Source of the DNA: Terebella lapidaria | Taxonomy: Eukaryota > Annelida > Polychaeta > Terebellida > Terebellidae | Reading direction: 5' to 3' | Length of the DNA stretch: 64,000 nucleotides | Assembly (NCBI GenBank): GCA_949152475.1 | Contig: OX424559.1 | Span: forward strand, 16,151,809-16,215,808 | Shown here: positions 12,101-23,172 of the stretch, piece after piece | Layout: each line of letters begins with the position of its first letter | Numbering within the stretch: position 1 is the first letter of the stretch | Notes under the pieces: generated by a model | What the model was told of the DNA's origin: nothing | Database searches by the model: none | The model's input: the letters and a program-made list of their open reading frames with translations, nothing else | Position numbers and translations under genes: made by a program

Positions 12101-14195
12101 TTGGTTGATATATCGCCTGAAAAACGTCTCCGAATCATGATAGTGATAGACGAAATGAAACTTACTGTAATTGTGTTGAAATCAAGTTACAAGGAAAATA
12201 ATTTTGAATTACTGAAATTGTCCTTTATGTATCCTTGCATTTACCTACCATTGTAACTAATCCCATGCACATAGTGCAATGTGACATGAAACCAAAATAA
12301 CAACTGGCCAATGCCAAAACACAGCCCAGGACGTGTTCGTGTGGAATCCATTCTCAAACCCGTGTAAAAGTCTTTCCTCTTGTCTTCGTAGGTCAATAAT
12401 AAGTATTTCATTCTATTATTGAGGATTTTGTGCATTCACTGGCAGTTCGTCCGCAAGATCTGAGGCAAGACAATGTGGCGTGTCAACAATTCAATGACGG
12501 AAGTGATGACAATGTATGCTACAAACATTTGGAGCAAACAAGATCTATTTACACTGTCTATTGTTAAGAATGTTAGAAACTGCATGTCGACCTGCATCAG
12601 GAAGTACCAGTTCTTGGTCATGTGCCTCCAAAGTCCAAATATTGTTGAAACATGAAACTGAATGACGAGTCTGAAAATGTCATCGTCACGGACCCCCGGT
12701 CCTCGAATCCGGCTGTAAGACTTTTCAGCACATCTACATAATAGGTCTGGGCGATGGGAAATTTCAAGACAATCCTTTCAGGTGCATGATCTTGGGTTAT
12801 CGCACGGAAACAAAAATAGCGAAGGAAAAAATAGCTCACAGGCTGTGAAATGATTACTAAAAACATTTTTTTTCACCACAACTGTGGTTTTGACCAAGAT
12901 CATTCAAGGTCAAATTCAAGGTCACCAAAAGTTCAAAATATTCAAATAGTTTTCAATAACTCAAAACATTTTTTTTCTTGGGGGGGGGGGGGGGGGGAGG
13001 AGGTTGAAAAAGGCTCAAAACTGATAATGACTTGATTTATGCAGAACCACCTGACGAAAAATCAAGATGGCCGCCACCTGCAGACCGATGATTCTAGGGC
13101 AACAAAATTCATACAAATCCTGGAGGTACATCAGAGAAATCTTACACATGATTTTTATAAAAATGTCTGAACAACTGAAATTGTGTGCTTTGTTTTTTTT
13201 TTCCAAAAGTACGTTTTGACCTTGCAAGGTCATCAAATGTGAAATTTAAGGTCACCACTGAAACCACAAAATATGATTTCCCATTTCCCAAAGAAATTTT
13301 TCGCCGACACATCAAAAATAAATATAGCCGCCACACGCTGAGACTGGCGATTGAAAGGCAACGAAACTAAAACACATCACAGAGGAACATGAGGGGAATT
13401 TTTTAGAAAATGAAACTCTCAAAACTGGTTTTGAGATAAAATGGCCGTCAAAAATTAACCATTCTTCATTGAAGACGTTCACTATTAGGAAAGATTGTGA
13501 AAGAAAAAAAAAACTACAAAATATCTCCCTGCAAAATATCTACAAAATATCTTGAAATATTCTAAGTAAAGGATAGGATAGCATATTCAGTTTTCAACTG
13601 TTTCCTATACAAATGGGTGGTAAACAATGCTATATCAACAAACGAAGTATTGAATGAAATGGAATAAAAGAAAAGCTGAGGTACCGAATTAGTTGAAAGC
13701 TCTCCACTTGAACCACATTCACATGTAATATTATGGAATTAACAAATTTTGAATGCCATAAAAATTCCTTAATGCATAAGGCGTTTCTTAATACATAAGG
13801 TATGTTAGGTATCTGTTTGCAAAATTTCAGAAAGATTCAACTGTAATCTTCAAAAATAAAAACGTACGCGACGGACGGACGACGGACACAACCTCATGCC
13901 AATAGGTTAACAGTGCCTATAAGGTGTAGTAAACTGAAAAGGAATACCAAAGTAAACCAATGTACTACAAGTACAGAGAAACACTCACTGCTGTTGGTTA
14001 GTTGTATTACGTATGGATCACTGGGGCCATACTCGAGAGAAGAAGAATTTGCCTGGATGAAGCACGTGTATTTCGCGCCATCGGGTTCCCTTGTGACGTC
14101 ATGTATGCGCACGTGGTCGCCGGATGCGTTGTCAACTCGTTGGCCATCTTTGTACCACGTGAATTTCAGCGGGAACTTTTTGTCGTCTGTTCGCT
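5535..14195 (-). CDS. gene A: SUEL-lectin/Ig membrane receptor with tyrosine-motif tail (5' part missing)
   Basis: Minus-strand gene traced through four coding pieces. They are an Ig half-exon (about 13989-14190), a SUEL/rhamnose-binding-lectin exon (11778-12116), a membrane exon (6290-6404) and the terminal tail exon (5535-6177). Lectin, membrane and tail exons have correct AG/GT borders, and their phases join (1-1, 1-2, 2-stop). The product should be a type I surface receptor with an extracellular sugar-binding domain. Its membrane and tail exons are clear paralogues of gene B. No signal-peptide exon or complete Ig exon was found, so gene A is either incomplete here or partly decayed. The order is inferred from strand and phase; transcript evidence is absent. 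Confidence 0.6.
6290..6404 (-). CDS. gene A exon: transmembrane segment
   Basis: Exon of 115 nt between an AAAAG acceptor and a TTTG|GTGAGT donor (phase 1 in, phase 2 out). It encodes NQSLWYTYLLVGSIAAILIV followed by NIPVCAVC. That is one hydrophobic span of about 20 residues, and the next exon starts with the basic cluster YSKLRKQRR, consistent with type I topology. The gene B exon (23801-23921) shares the WYTY...NIPVCAVC frame. Confidence 0.75.
7120..7560. repeat. AGGTCA-rich repeat, partial copy
   Basis: Starts near a GGTTTCCGGACAATAG end and carries monomers with an exact DR1 motif (AGGTCA-A-AGGTCA) at 7193-7205 and further TCAAGGTCA half-sites. The preceding stretch (about 6870-7110) is the other end of the same family, finishing 'ggaccgtaacct'. 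Confidence 0.6.
8930..9560. repeat. AGGTCA-rich repeat, tandem ~120-bp monomers
   Basis: Several monomers containing 'atattcagcatatatcatttcctat' and 'gagatattagccattttgttct'-like phrases with AGGTCA half-sites. The same monomer family is at 29640-30420 and, inverted, at 56690-57290. Confidence 0.6.
10155..10275. repeat. short hairpin (MITE-like) element
   Basis: Arms of about 38 bp ('actgccctatacgtggtttt' on the left, its near complement 'aaaaccacatagagggcggt' on the right) enclose a GC-rich loop. The outer edges are AT-rich and suit a TA-type insertion, but no clean target duplication was fixed. Confidence 0.6.
11778..12116 (-). CDS. gene A exon: SUEL/rhamnose-binding lectin domain
   Basis: Exon of 339 nt (113 codons, phase 1 at both ends) with a TTTTCAG acceptor and an AGTG|GTGAGT donor. 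The Cys layout (LECVS..SIEIDC...LLQACSH...VVESCQREVHCSV...GTECRSR...VHYSCQ) fits the SUEL-type galactose/rhamnose-binding lectin fold, in which cysteines and the motifs I.I.C, V...C...C.V and V.Y.C are typical. The usual YGR sugar-contact motif is not seen (FGGFSQQGR stands in its place), so binding specificity may differ. A symmetric phase-1 domain exon is ideal for shuffling into Ig receptor genes. Function is inferred from family resemblance. Confidence 0.7.
12850..13910. repeat. AGGTTACCGGAC-family repeat, degenerate copies
   Basis: Contains the family's phrases 'aatggccg', 'gcaaaatttcagaaagattc' and the 'gacggacgacggac...ccaataggttaac' terminus near 13870-13912. A run of 17 G bases lies near 12980-12997. 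Confidence 0.55.
13989..14190 (-). pseudogene. gene A: truncated Ig exon (3' half only)
   Basis: The minus-strand reading KFPLKFTWYKDGQRVDNASG...REPDGAKYTCF...YGPSDPYVIQLTNSS closely matches gene B's second Ig exon, with the C-strand Trp and D.A.Y.C motif intact and a proper A|GTGAGT donor at 13989. Homology ends abruptly near 14190, where a TAG replaces the Asp codon found in gene B (LDRTDDKK becomes I-stop-R). The first β-strands, the first Ig cysteine and the splice acceptor are missing. The only nearby AG would give the wrong phase. Probably a decayed exon. Confidence 0.6.
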
Positions 14196-14229
14196 AGATC
14201 ATCGGACAACATCAATGTATTACAACTGA

Positions 14230-15060
14230 TATTTCAACTTTTTCAGTTTTCTATAACAGATTCAAACTTTATCAGTGTGATTGCAGCCGTGTTGTATTCT
14301 ATCAAATAGTACAGTTTTCCTACTCTGACCATCCCTGTACCTGTTTGATTAAATACTCATTTAGATTTGGAAATCCAATCTGCAACCGAATTGGAGATAT
14401 TCCTCATCCCTCCCCGACAGCAAAACAGTGCAAAATTTGCGTATTGCACGTGCAGTACTCACTGGAATAGCTAAGACTCGAATGTAAAAACAGGACGCCC
14501 ATTGTTGGTAATGTTACCAACAAATTTGTAAGTTACAAGTTGTTGTACTATGCTCCATGGATCTGAGTCTGGCCAGTGAACCTGTAAACGAACTGTTGCT
14601 CTATGAGCTGCAGCTAGGTGGCTAAGGGTCTATAAATGACAATTAACCCTATTGCCACCAAGACCCATTCGCTTTAAAAATACTGATCATTGTGACTTAT
14701 TCTGTTCTGGGAAGCAGGCAATGTCCTAAAAGTACATTATAACTGAGCTGAGAGACTATTTGTACCTAGGTGACGTTTCAGAAGATGATATAGACGGTAA
14801 GACATGACTATACCAATTTTGATTATAACCCATGTGTACCAGATTGACCAAGTGATGGTACTGAAACTTCACGAAATATGAATAGATTCAAGATGGCGGA
14901 ACATATGTAGTAAAAAAATTTACTGCTCAGCAAATTTTCGATTTTTCCACGTCCAGCATTCAAGGAGAACCTCATAAACTATCAGTGCAATATCCAAGTA
15001 CTCTAGGAATAATATCTGGTGATAATGTCGTCGATTGCAACACCAAAAAGGTAATATTCT
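14230..15060. other. non-coding stretch
   Basis: Nothing coding recognised. About 14570-14830 resembles 690-1000, an old dispersed repeat or duplicated flank. Confidence 0.35.
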
Positions 15061-15063
15061 GAG

Positions 15064-15330
15064 GTGGAATTGTCACCAACCACAGATCCCCCCCTAACGC
15101 TCGCCGCCGTTGAGGCATTGCTCGATCAAAAGCTGGTCCCCACTCAAGAAACTCTCACAGGTATGAAAACACAAATCAATAACGCAGTAGAAACAGCTTC
15201 TGTTGCCCAGTCAAAATCTGCGACACTAGAATCGGAGGTTGAGTGACTAAAAGGGGAGTTATCTTCGCTGAAAGCCGAGGTGAGAGACTTGAAAAAGTAT
15301 ATCATAGACCAGGACAACTAGAAGGGAAAC
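15064..15330 (+). mobile_element. LINE ORF1-like coiled-coil fragment
   Basis: The frame from 15064 encodes a Pro/Thr start, then a heptad-rich segment (AQSKSATLESEVE, and after one in-frame stop, LKGELSSLKAEVRDLKKYII). This resembles the coiled-coil of LINE ORF1 proteins. It is short and interrupted; a generic coiled-coil gene fragment remains possible. Confidence 0.35.
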
Positions 15331-15521
15331 GGAGGACTGTCGCGAACTTTTGTGGTCCTTGTTCGCTACGATGGGCATCCTAAACTCACGTCGAATATTA
15401 TTCACTCACATTCATCGCCTCGGCAAGAAACAGGAAGGTGAAACCACAGTGGCTGGTCACCAATGCGGTGTGTGCGTAATAATAATATACAAGTAGGGAC
15501 ACAAACAATGACATATTTTAG

Positions 15522-16653
15522 GTTACCGAACCTTTGGTCCGATAACCTATTGGCATGGCGTTGCGTCCGTCGTCCGTCCGTCCGTCTGTCCGTGCGGCGT
15601 TAAAATTTTTATCGAATCTTTCTAATCTTTCTGAAATTTTGCACAAGAATGCCAAAAAAAAATATTCGGAGAAGGAGGTATTTTTTTGTTTTTTGATTTT
15701 CGCATTTTTATCAAAATGGCGCCCGATTCTGTCGAAAAACGTTCAATTTTGGACTTTGACGGCCATTTTCTCAAAAACTGTCTGATCAGTTTTGAGTTTT
15801 TGGTTCAAAAGATTCCCCTAATATACCTTTGTGTTATGTATAAGTTTAGTTGCCCTTGAATCTATGGTCTCCATGTGGTGGCCATTTTGAATTTTTGGCG
15901 GGTCGGCAAAAAAAATTTTTCCCGCCCCAAATCGCATTACTATCCATTTTGGGCCAAATTTTCACTCTTTGAAAAAAGTTTTGGACTTGGAAAATTTTCG
16001 GAACTTTTTTCCTTCATAATGGGAGCTGTCAGAACTGTACTCATAGAAATTGGCACTTTCAAGTGGAGAGTCATATATGGTGATTTGTGTGGTGACCTTG
16101 AATTTGACCTTTGATGACCTTGGAAGGTCAAAACAGCCTTTTTGGGGTTGAAAAATGCCCAGATTTGCTTCTACAGATGAAATGCTTGTAGATAGAGTTA
16201 AAGTTTACATTATGCGCATATAGGAGGTCATGTATGAAACAACTGATGATGACCTTGAGCATGACCTCAAATGACCTTGAGTGCTAACAGTCCCAAGTGA
16301 ATTGTGTAAATTAGCCACTGAAGCTTAAACACTTGCACATACAGGTTAGGATACAAACTTACAAGAAGTTGTGTATTTATGGCACATATTTTGATGTCCT
16401 TGAATTTTACCTTAAATGAACTTGGTCATTTAATGACCTTAAATGACCTTAAATTAATCTCAAAATCTTGCCTCTACAGGCAAAAAAATTGTTGATAGAA
16501 CTTATATGTTTGTATTATGCATCTGTATAAAAAGTCATATGCACCATACATGTACCTAATAGTGACATAGCCATTTCACGAAGATGACCTTGATTGGTAA
16601 ATGTCAAGGTCCTATATCACCTGCAATACTTGAAACCAAAATTGTCCGGTAAC
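15522..16653 (+). mobile_element. non-autonomous repeat with AGGTTACCGGAC-type ends
   Basis: Begins AGGTTACCGAACC and ends GTCCGGTAACCT, inverted terminal repeats of about 12 bp. After a 'ccgtccgtcc' microsatellite come the family phrases (AAATTTTGCACA, AATGGCGCC, repeated TGACCTT). No protein domain is visible in its frames. No target duplication was identified, so the superfamily is open. The same element lies in opposite orientation at about 29590-30869. Confidence 0.65.
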
Positions 16654-16977
16654 CTATCCTAGCCCTTGGGCTAATTCTTTTTAACGATTTGCAAGCCTGA
16701 ACCACACATGTAACAATATATTATTACAATAGAAAACAGTCAAAAGGCTTACCAGGGTGCGAAAAATGCATGTAACACCAATATTTCACAACTTGTCCTT
16801 TGCTTGCTTGCGATTTTTCCCTCGTACCGGACATGATACTAAAACATGGAACCAAATTTCCAAACCCGGAACCAGCCTCCAAAAGCCGACCTGTGATTAA
16901 AGTACGTTAATTACATATGACTACATATGACAGACATCAAGCGCAGCTGAATATTCTGAGCTCTTTTTTTATAAGAA

Positions 16978-17537
16978 AGTGGAATGACGGTAAATTTAAC
17001 AGAAAAATAAGCGCTTAGTTTAATTATTTAAAAACACTGATCAGGTGAATAATTAAACTAAGCGCTTAATTCAATTATTTACGCTTTTCTTGCTCGCGGC
17101 TCACACCCATTCTTTTTCAAATTCAAATAATTATTTTCGTACGTACGATATTAGTTTTGAACACGTTAAAAATGTTTTCTACGCGTTCTAAATGTTTTGT
17201 ACGCGTTCAAAACTATTAAAATCGTGATCAAAACTATTACTGACGTGCAGAAATATTTTTGATCGCGATTTAAATAGTTTTGAACGCGTACAAAAAGTTT
17301 GGTACACGTATGAAATATTTTGAATGTGATCAAAATGTTTTGCACGCGTTCAAAACTATTTAAATCGCGATCAAAACTATTTCTACACGTCAGAAGTAGT
17401 TTTGATCGCGATTTTAATAGTTTTGAACGCGTAGGAAACGTTTTGAACGCGATCGAAATTATTGAGTTTAATTATTTTTTTTTTGCATGTTGTGAAGCGT
17501 GTTGCAAAAAAATAATTATGGCATATATCAGCCACCG
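16978..17537. mobile_element. damaged foldback MITE related to the one at 1871
   Basis: The right end (CGGTGGCTGATATATGCC read inward on the minus strand, then TA at 17538) matches the terminal sequence of the 1871-2938 element. The interior (17150-17460) holds inverted 40-60-bp units with GAACGCGT-, ACGCGTTC- and GATCGCGA-type palindromes. The left end is not recognisable; an AAGCGCTTAG-type inverted repeat near 17010-17080 may be a later insertion. Confidence 0.5.
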
Positions 17538-18167
17538 TAACTAACAGAAGGATATTCACTTACAATATTTCCACTAATGATACTATGCGCAACCCCTTGT
17601 ATTATGTGATCGTTTTGCGAATGTTCATTTAGTCCGTATGAGAATCGGCTGCAGTCTTTTGAATGATCACTTACATACTAATGTACATGTGGCGGATAGC
17701 GCAGCTTGCCGATGTGGCTATTAGTATAAGCTTTTGTTTGTTTGGGATTCCTTAAATTAAGTTTATATAAGAAAAACCAAAAGCAGTCTATATGTTGTTT
17801 CCTGTAGGCTGGTTTGATTGAGTCCAGAAGATCACTGTTGACACAAATGTCAAGTTTGAAAGTGGGCGTTAATTCACTAGATTCTCCTGCCTGTTCAGCT
17901 CCAATCTTCGGTGGCATTTGCTTATCAACAGCATCAACACCAAGGCTATGAAACGTCCTGATATAATCAGTGTCTTCAAGTTTAAGCTCGACCGATCAGC
18001 ACTTGAGAGATTTCATTTCTCTTTCATGCGACAAATTTGGAATATGGAGATGTGGTATGGACAGGAGCTCATGAGTGTGATCTCCAAAAATTAGATAAAG
18101 TCCAAGTTCGTGCTTGTCTATACCTGGACAAGGCGTGGCCATCATTCGGCGATAGACCTAATATGCA

Positions 18168-18335
18168 CAGACTAGATCGAAAATAACATGGCACCAGCGT
18201 TTTTAACTGATATTATGCCGTCGCCTGTTGAGACACGGACGATTTACGCACAGACTAGATCAAAATTAACATGGCACCAGCGTTTTTAACTGATATTATG
18301 CCGTCGCCTGTTGAGACACGGACGAATTACCGACT
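18168..18335. repeat. two tandem copies of an ~84-bp unit
   Basis: The unit 'gcacagactagatc...gttgagacacggacga' occurs twice with few changes, directly before the foldback MITE inside the LINE. Confidence 0.8.
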
Positions 18336-18365
18336 TAGATGTCGTCAGAATGTATCCAACTTCTA

Positions 18366-19072
18366 TGGAAGCCCATAGGTGACATGTGCGGGGAAAAAAT
18401 TTGGTGGTTTTTTTTTATTAAAAACCTTGCACGTTCGAATGTAGAGAGTTCAAAACTACCACGTTCGCACGTGGAAGCATTTAGCGCTATCACGTTCGCA
18501 CGTAGTAACTTCAAAACTTATCACGTTCGCACGTAGAAACGTTTTTGGCTTCCACGTTCACAAGTAGAAAGTCCAAAGCTACCACGTTCACACGTGGAAA
18601 CATTATATGCTTTCACGTTCGCACGTAGAAACTTTAAAACCTTCTACGTTCGAACGTAGAAAGATGTAGGTTTCCACGTTCACACGTAGAAAGTTTCAAA
18701 GCTACCAGTTCACACGTGGAAACATTTATACCTTTCCATGTTCGCACGTAGAAAGATTTAGGTTTCTACGTTCACACGTAGAAAAATTCAAAGCTACCAG
18801 TTCACACGTGAAAGCATTCGATGCTATCACACCCAAATCTTTGCACGTGCGAACGTGGTATCTCCTGAAGTTTCCACGTGCGAACGTAGAAGCGTTAAAT
18901 GCTTCCACGTGTGAACGTGGTAACCTCGGACTTTCCACGTGTGAACGCAGTAACCTTAACTGTTTCCACGTGCGAACGTGATAGTGTTAAATGCTTCCAC
19001 GTTCGAACGTGCTAGCTTTTTGCTGGAAAAGACATAGAAAATTTTTACCCGCATGTCACCTATGGGCTTCCG
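18366..19072. mobile_element. TA-flanked foldback MITE with ACGTTCGCACGT array
   Basis: Ends TGGAAGCCCATAGGTGACAT and its inverse, flanked by TA (18364-18365, 19073-19074). The interior is an array of units like CACGTTCGCACGTGGAA in one direction, then reversed from about 18830 onward. It sits inside the LINE at 17943-20165, so it is younger than that LINE. No coding capacity. Confidence 0.75.
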
Positions 19073-19504
19073 TAAACTTCCGAGCGCGAGTGGAAACCTC
19101 TCGAAAATCTTTCTTTCCGTCCACTATATCTGCATTTAACTTTTCACCGATTGACATTACAGTGCCGACACACGGTGCCTTCAAGAACAGGTTAAGAAGT
19201 GACTTGTCTGGAAATAAAAAAGCATGGTACATGGTTGAGGAGCGTTTCACTAATATTCATTATGCAAGATTGCACACTGGTTGCAACTTGTTGAATGCTC
19301 CTTAATGTTACAATTTACATGTCATTGATAGACTTGATTGTAAGTGTGGTTGGTCACGTGAGGACCCCAAACACTACCTTTTTGTTTGTATTTTTCGAGA
19401 AACACTTTTCAACTTGGTAAATTATTTTTGTCCTTTAAACGTTGATGTATTGTTAATTGGTGATTTAGTGAGCTATATGAAGGAAACCCGTCGCTTCGAG
19501 ATTG

Positions 19505-20010
19505 ACTTCAGCCTGAATAGGAATCTCTTCTGGTAATCCTTTGGTAGACAGCATACCGCGGCTGACCTCTGTGCTGCCAGTATGTTCCTAGTCATCAATC
19601 ATATTTTCTTAGCGCTAGTTACAATCAGTTACTGTTATTATTGTTTAATTTTATTATATTGAACTCACGTCCTGTCTACAGGTCAATTACAATGTCGGTT
19701 GATTAATGTGTAAATACAGAATGCTTTTCTGGTGAACCAGTGCACATGAAACTGTCTGGTTTTATTGGCGTCTGATTAGGAATCTATTCCGGTAGTCCTT
19801 GACCTCTGGGCTGCTAGTATGATCCTAGTCTTCAATCATATTTTGTTAGCCCTAGTTATAATCAGTTACTGTTATTATTGTTAATACTATTTTTTTTCCC
19901 ACTGACGTTCTGCCTACTGGTCAATTACAATTTTGATTGATGGATTTGAGATACAGAATGTTTTTCTGTTCAACCAGAACGTATTCAGCTGTTTGGGTTT
20001 TATTGTCATC
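19505..20010 (+). repeat. tandem duplication of LINE 3' untranslated region
   Basis: About 250 bp starting near 'aggaatctcttctggtaatcc' repeats from about 19775 ('aggaatctattccggtagtcc'), both carrying 'ctagtcatcaatcatatttt'-like and 'cagttactgttattattgtt' phrases. The copies are clearly diverged. Confidence 0.65.
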
Positions 20011-20169
20011 GAAGTCATTGTTGTACTTGAATCTGCATGGCGGTGGATTTATTGATAAACTTTGTTGCTGTTGTATATTTGATGCAGCGATTTTGTCCCT
20101 CTCACTGAAATTTTTTTTATAGGCATGTCCTATTGATCAATCCAAATAAATATTGTTTATTAAAAAAAC

Positions 20170-21640
20170 TAAATCGAGACTTTAGAGAGTGGTGGTGTGT
20201 CATCCAGAACAGCAAACTGATGTCATGAAATCGGAGTGAACTTTGGAAGCACGGTGTCATCCCGATCAGCTCGATCGAGACCTTATTGGCTCATCATCTG
20301 CTTCTGGCGTCATATTTTCAGAGATAGAGGCTTGTTCCTCCTCAGAGGAATGTCGGGATTCCGTGGCAATGTTCAGGTGAGGGTCATTTTAAGCCACACC
20401 TGCACTATTCGGCCCATGTAGCGCAGCTTACTATTTCTTCTAAATCCAATGAAGATTAAAAATGTGCCAGACGGATCATGTTATACATTCAGTGGGTGAG
20501 TAGTATTAACAGGGTAACGTGCGCTACTTGGGCCCAATATTCTTCCAGATGTTTAGGCAACGCTATATATACATTGGATAATCCACGACTCGTCACCATG
20601 GCCCAAGTATCATACACTGCGCCTACTACTCGTTCACTAAATGAATGCCATTTAACCCGTCTATCACCTTTTTAATCCTTATTGAAGACAGAGGAAGGCG
20701 CAGTGTACGATACTTGGGCCGTCACGGCTAAAGGGCATGTGGATTAAAATAGAGGTTCACTTGAACAAGGGAGGTTTATTCAACTGGTCTCCTGGTTCTC
20801 GTGGTTTGCCTATTTCGTATCCCGGGTCACAGACACCAATGTGAGGATTTTGCTTTCGTGGTCACATGGCAAATTATTTCTACCAACGAGAGTTCCGTAT
20901 TTTATTTCTAATTCTTCTGCTATGACTATCTATTTTGTTGTCAGTGGATAAGAAGATGTAGACTATGAGAAAACGGCATGTGGTGTGACAAGTGTGAAAT
21001 ATTACTGACGTGATCTTGTTTGTATGCACTTAAGCAGGAATATTAAGAACACCTCTACGAGTTATAGGCCAAAGGATAAGTCGTGAGCCATGGAGAACAA
21101 ACATGTTTTGTGAGGGTATGGTGTAGTAGTTTTATTAATCTTTAACTGTATGTGGAAGGATAGACACGGGGACTTATGGCCCAGCACAAACAGGTACATT
21201 TACAGACAAGTGGGCCATCCAAGGATTATACAACTAACAATATAAGGGCTCTCGACATTTCATGTGTCTGAGCAGACACTTACTCATGCGCATTCATTCT
21301 GTACATTATGTACAACATTCTGTAAATCGTCTCAAGAGGTAACTTTTTGACATGTTTGATACCAAAAATATTGCCATAGATCGTGATGTTTCATTCTATT
21401 GTGCTGGCTTGTGAAGAGCAATTATTTTATACCTTTCAACCTTTACATACAAGTTCGAATGAATGAAGCGAGATGGAATATCCAACACACATCGTTGCAT
21501 ATACACCAGATTAGCGTTGTTGTTGATTGAGGAATGACATGTCCGAAGTGAATGCATATGCATTTAGAGACGCTGAACGTTACTATTTATAATTACATCA
21601 TTACAAGCTGATCACGTCTATTTCCCTTTCAATGGCCTCT
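20170..21640. other. gene-free stretch, 3' flank of gene B
   Basis: No exon recognised. From about 21245 the sequence aligns loosely with 4290-4660 downstream of gene A. Confidence 0.4.
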
Positions 21641-21666
21641 CACAGCAGCAAAACTATTATTCACAT

Positions 21667-22499
21667 TATTATATGCCTACGAAAATTCTACAATGGATTA
21701 GACAGAGTGCAATCGGTCCGATATATTGCGGTATTGACCTCGTTTACATTGACCGACGTTGCGCATGGCAACCGACGGTTTTTTGACATTTACGTATTCA
21801 TGCGCTAGAGAAATGATGTTTTTGTTTTTAATAGTGCATGGAAATATCCATGAAATTCCTCGCTTTTCGGACCTAAAATAGCTAGTAATTGTCAGCATTT
21901 GTAACCATGATTCTCTCGAGGGGTGTACATATCATTAATAATAAGTTAATCGACTGGATACAGTGTTTCAGGCCCTCGGTCGTGTCTGTGCCTCGGACGC
22001 ACTCGCAAGCCCGTGCGTGCTACGGCCCAGACACGAGCGAGGGCCTCAAACACTGCATCCAGTCAACTACCTATAATTATAGGTAATTGACTGGATACAG
22101 TGTTTGAGGCCCGAGGTCGTGTCTGGGCCGTAGCACGCACGAGCTTGCGAGTGCGTCCGCGGCATAGACACGACCGAGGGCCTCAAACACTGTACCCAGT
22201 CGATTAACTTATTATTATATGCCGCATAATGATATGCATACCCCTCGGGAGAGATATAATTACAAATGCTGACATTTTTTTTAGCCATTTTAGACCCTGA
22301 GAGCACAGAATTTCATGGACATTTTCACGTACTACAAAACCAAAAACGTCATTTCGCCAGCGCACGAATACGTAAACTTCAAAAGACTGGCGGTTGCTAT
22401 GCGCGACGCCGGTCAATATGAAGGAGGTCAATACCGCAATATATCGGACCGATTGCACTCTGTGTAATCCATTGTAGCATTTTCGTAGGCATATAATAA
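21667..22499. repeat. ~830-bp nested palindrome
   Basis: Two arms of about 410-420 bp are inverted copies meeting at CCTATAATTATAGG (22070-22083). Outer ends read TTATATGCCTACGAAAAT on both sides. Inside each arm a second GC-rich palindrome ('gactggatacagtgttt' ... its inverse) lies next to the centre, giving a hairpin within a hairpin. It interrupts the flank shared with gene A, so it arrived after the gene duplication. No clear target duplication was seen; a foldback transposon is likely. Confidence 0.8.
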
Positions 22500-23170
22500 G
22501 TATAATAACAGTTTCTGGATAAATCTGAGTATACTCGTATTGACCTCACTTACAAATGAAATATGCCAATTGTGTGTGTCTACACATTATTCATAACTGT
22601 TACATATTATCCTTTTATGATTATTTACATGCATTTACACTTTATCTACAAGCGATACAAATCATCTACATACATGTATGAATATCCGCATAGATTCACA
22701 CGAAACAATAGTAAACATGAGTAGTTAAAAAAAATAAGGTGGAAATCTCTAATCATATGAACATGTTCAATCATGTTTGGATGCGTCATGATTGACCAGC
22801 GTGATCAAAGAGTTTCCCGACCGGAAGAAGAAAGTGAAAATAGAGATAGGGAAACCCTAAATAAATATCTACATTCTACATGCATTCCTTTTGTGAATTT
22901 CTATAGCACGCTTCACAACAAAAATCTAATTTAACAACAGCCAGTTCCCCGGTATTTACACTTTTTTTACAAATAATACACGCTATCTATATACATTTCC
23001 TTTCATTCACACTTTATATATAATTGTTACATAATCTAACAATGTACACCTGTTTACTGATGCTTGTACGTAAAAGTAATTATTTTCGTTTTATTTTCTG
23101 ATGTACGGTAAATAAAATGCCATTTTCTGATGAAACAAATTATAATAATAATAGAAGTACTAGTAATGTA
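22500..23170. other. 3' flank of gene B
   Basis: AT-rich, no exon. It matches the region below gene A around 5100-5440 in order ('taacaacagcc', 'acacgctatctat'). Confidence 0.45.
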
Positions 23171-23172
23171 TT

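Larger units (their letters stand above)
17943..20165 (+). mobile_element. LINE 3' part (reverse transcriptase C-terminus and tail), interrupted
   Basis: From 17949 the frame reads RSALERFHFSFMR, then after a one-base shift LEYGDVVWTGAHE with KLDKVQVRACL. This is the standard region after the catalytic motifs in CR1/Jockey-type LINEs. It resumes after a MITE insertion at about 19110 (FFPSTISAFNF...FKNRLRSDL...ARLHTG) and then gives the zinc-knuckle-like CKCGWSREDPKHYLFVC after one stop. The 3' untranslated part follows to an A-rich end near 20165. Clearly dead: frameshift, stop and insertion. Confidence 0.7.

Noticed and set aside
18726-19305. Coding frames in the foldback array
   Set aside because: Translation of a minisatellite; only the part after about 19110 has real LINE similarity.
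22067-22458. Protein frames inside the palindrome
   Set aside because: They repeat because the DNA is an inverted repeat; no conserved domain and frames differ between arms.
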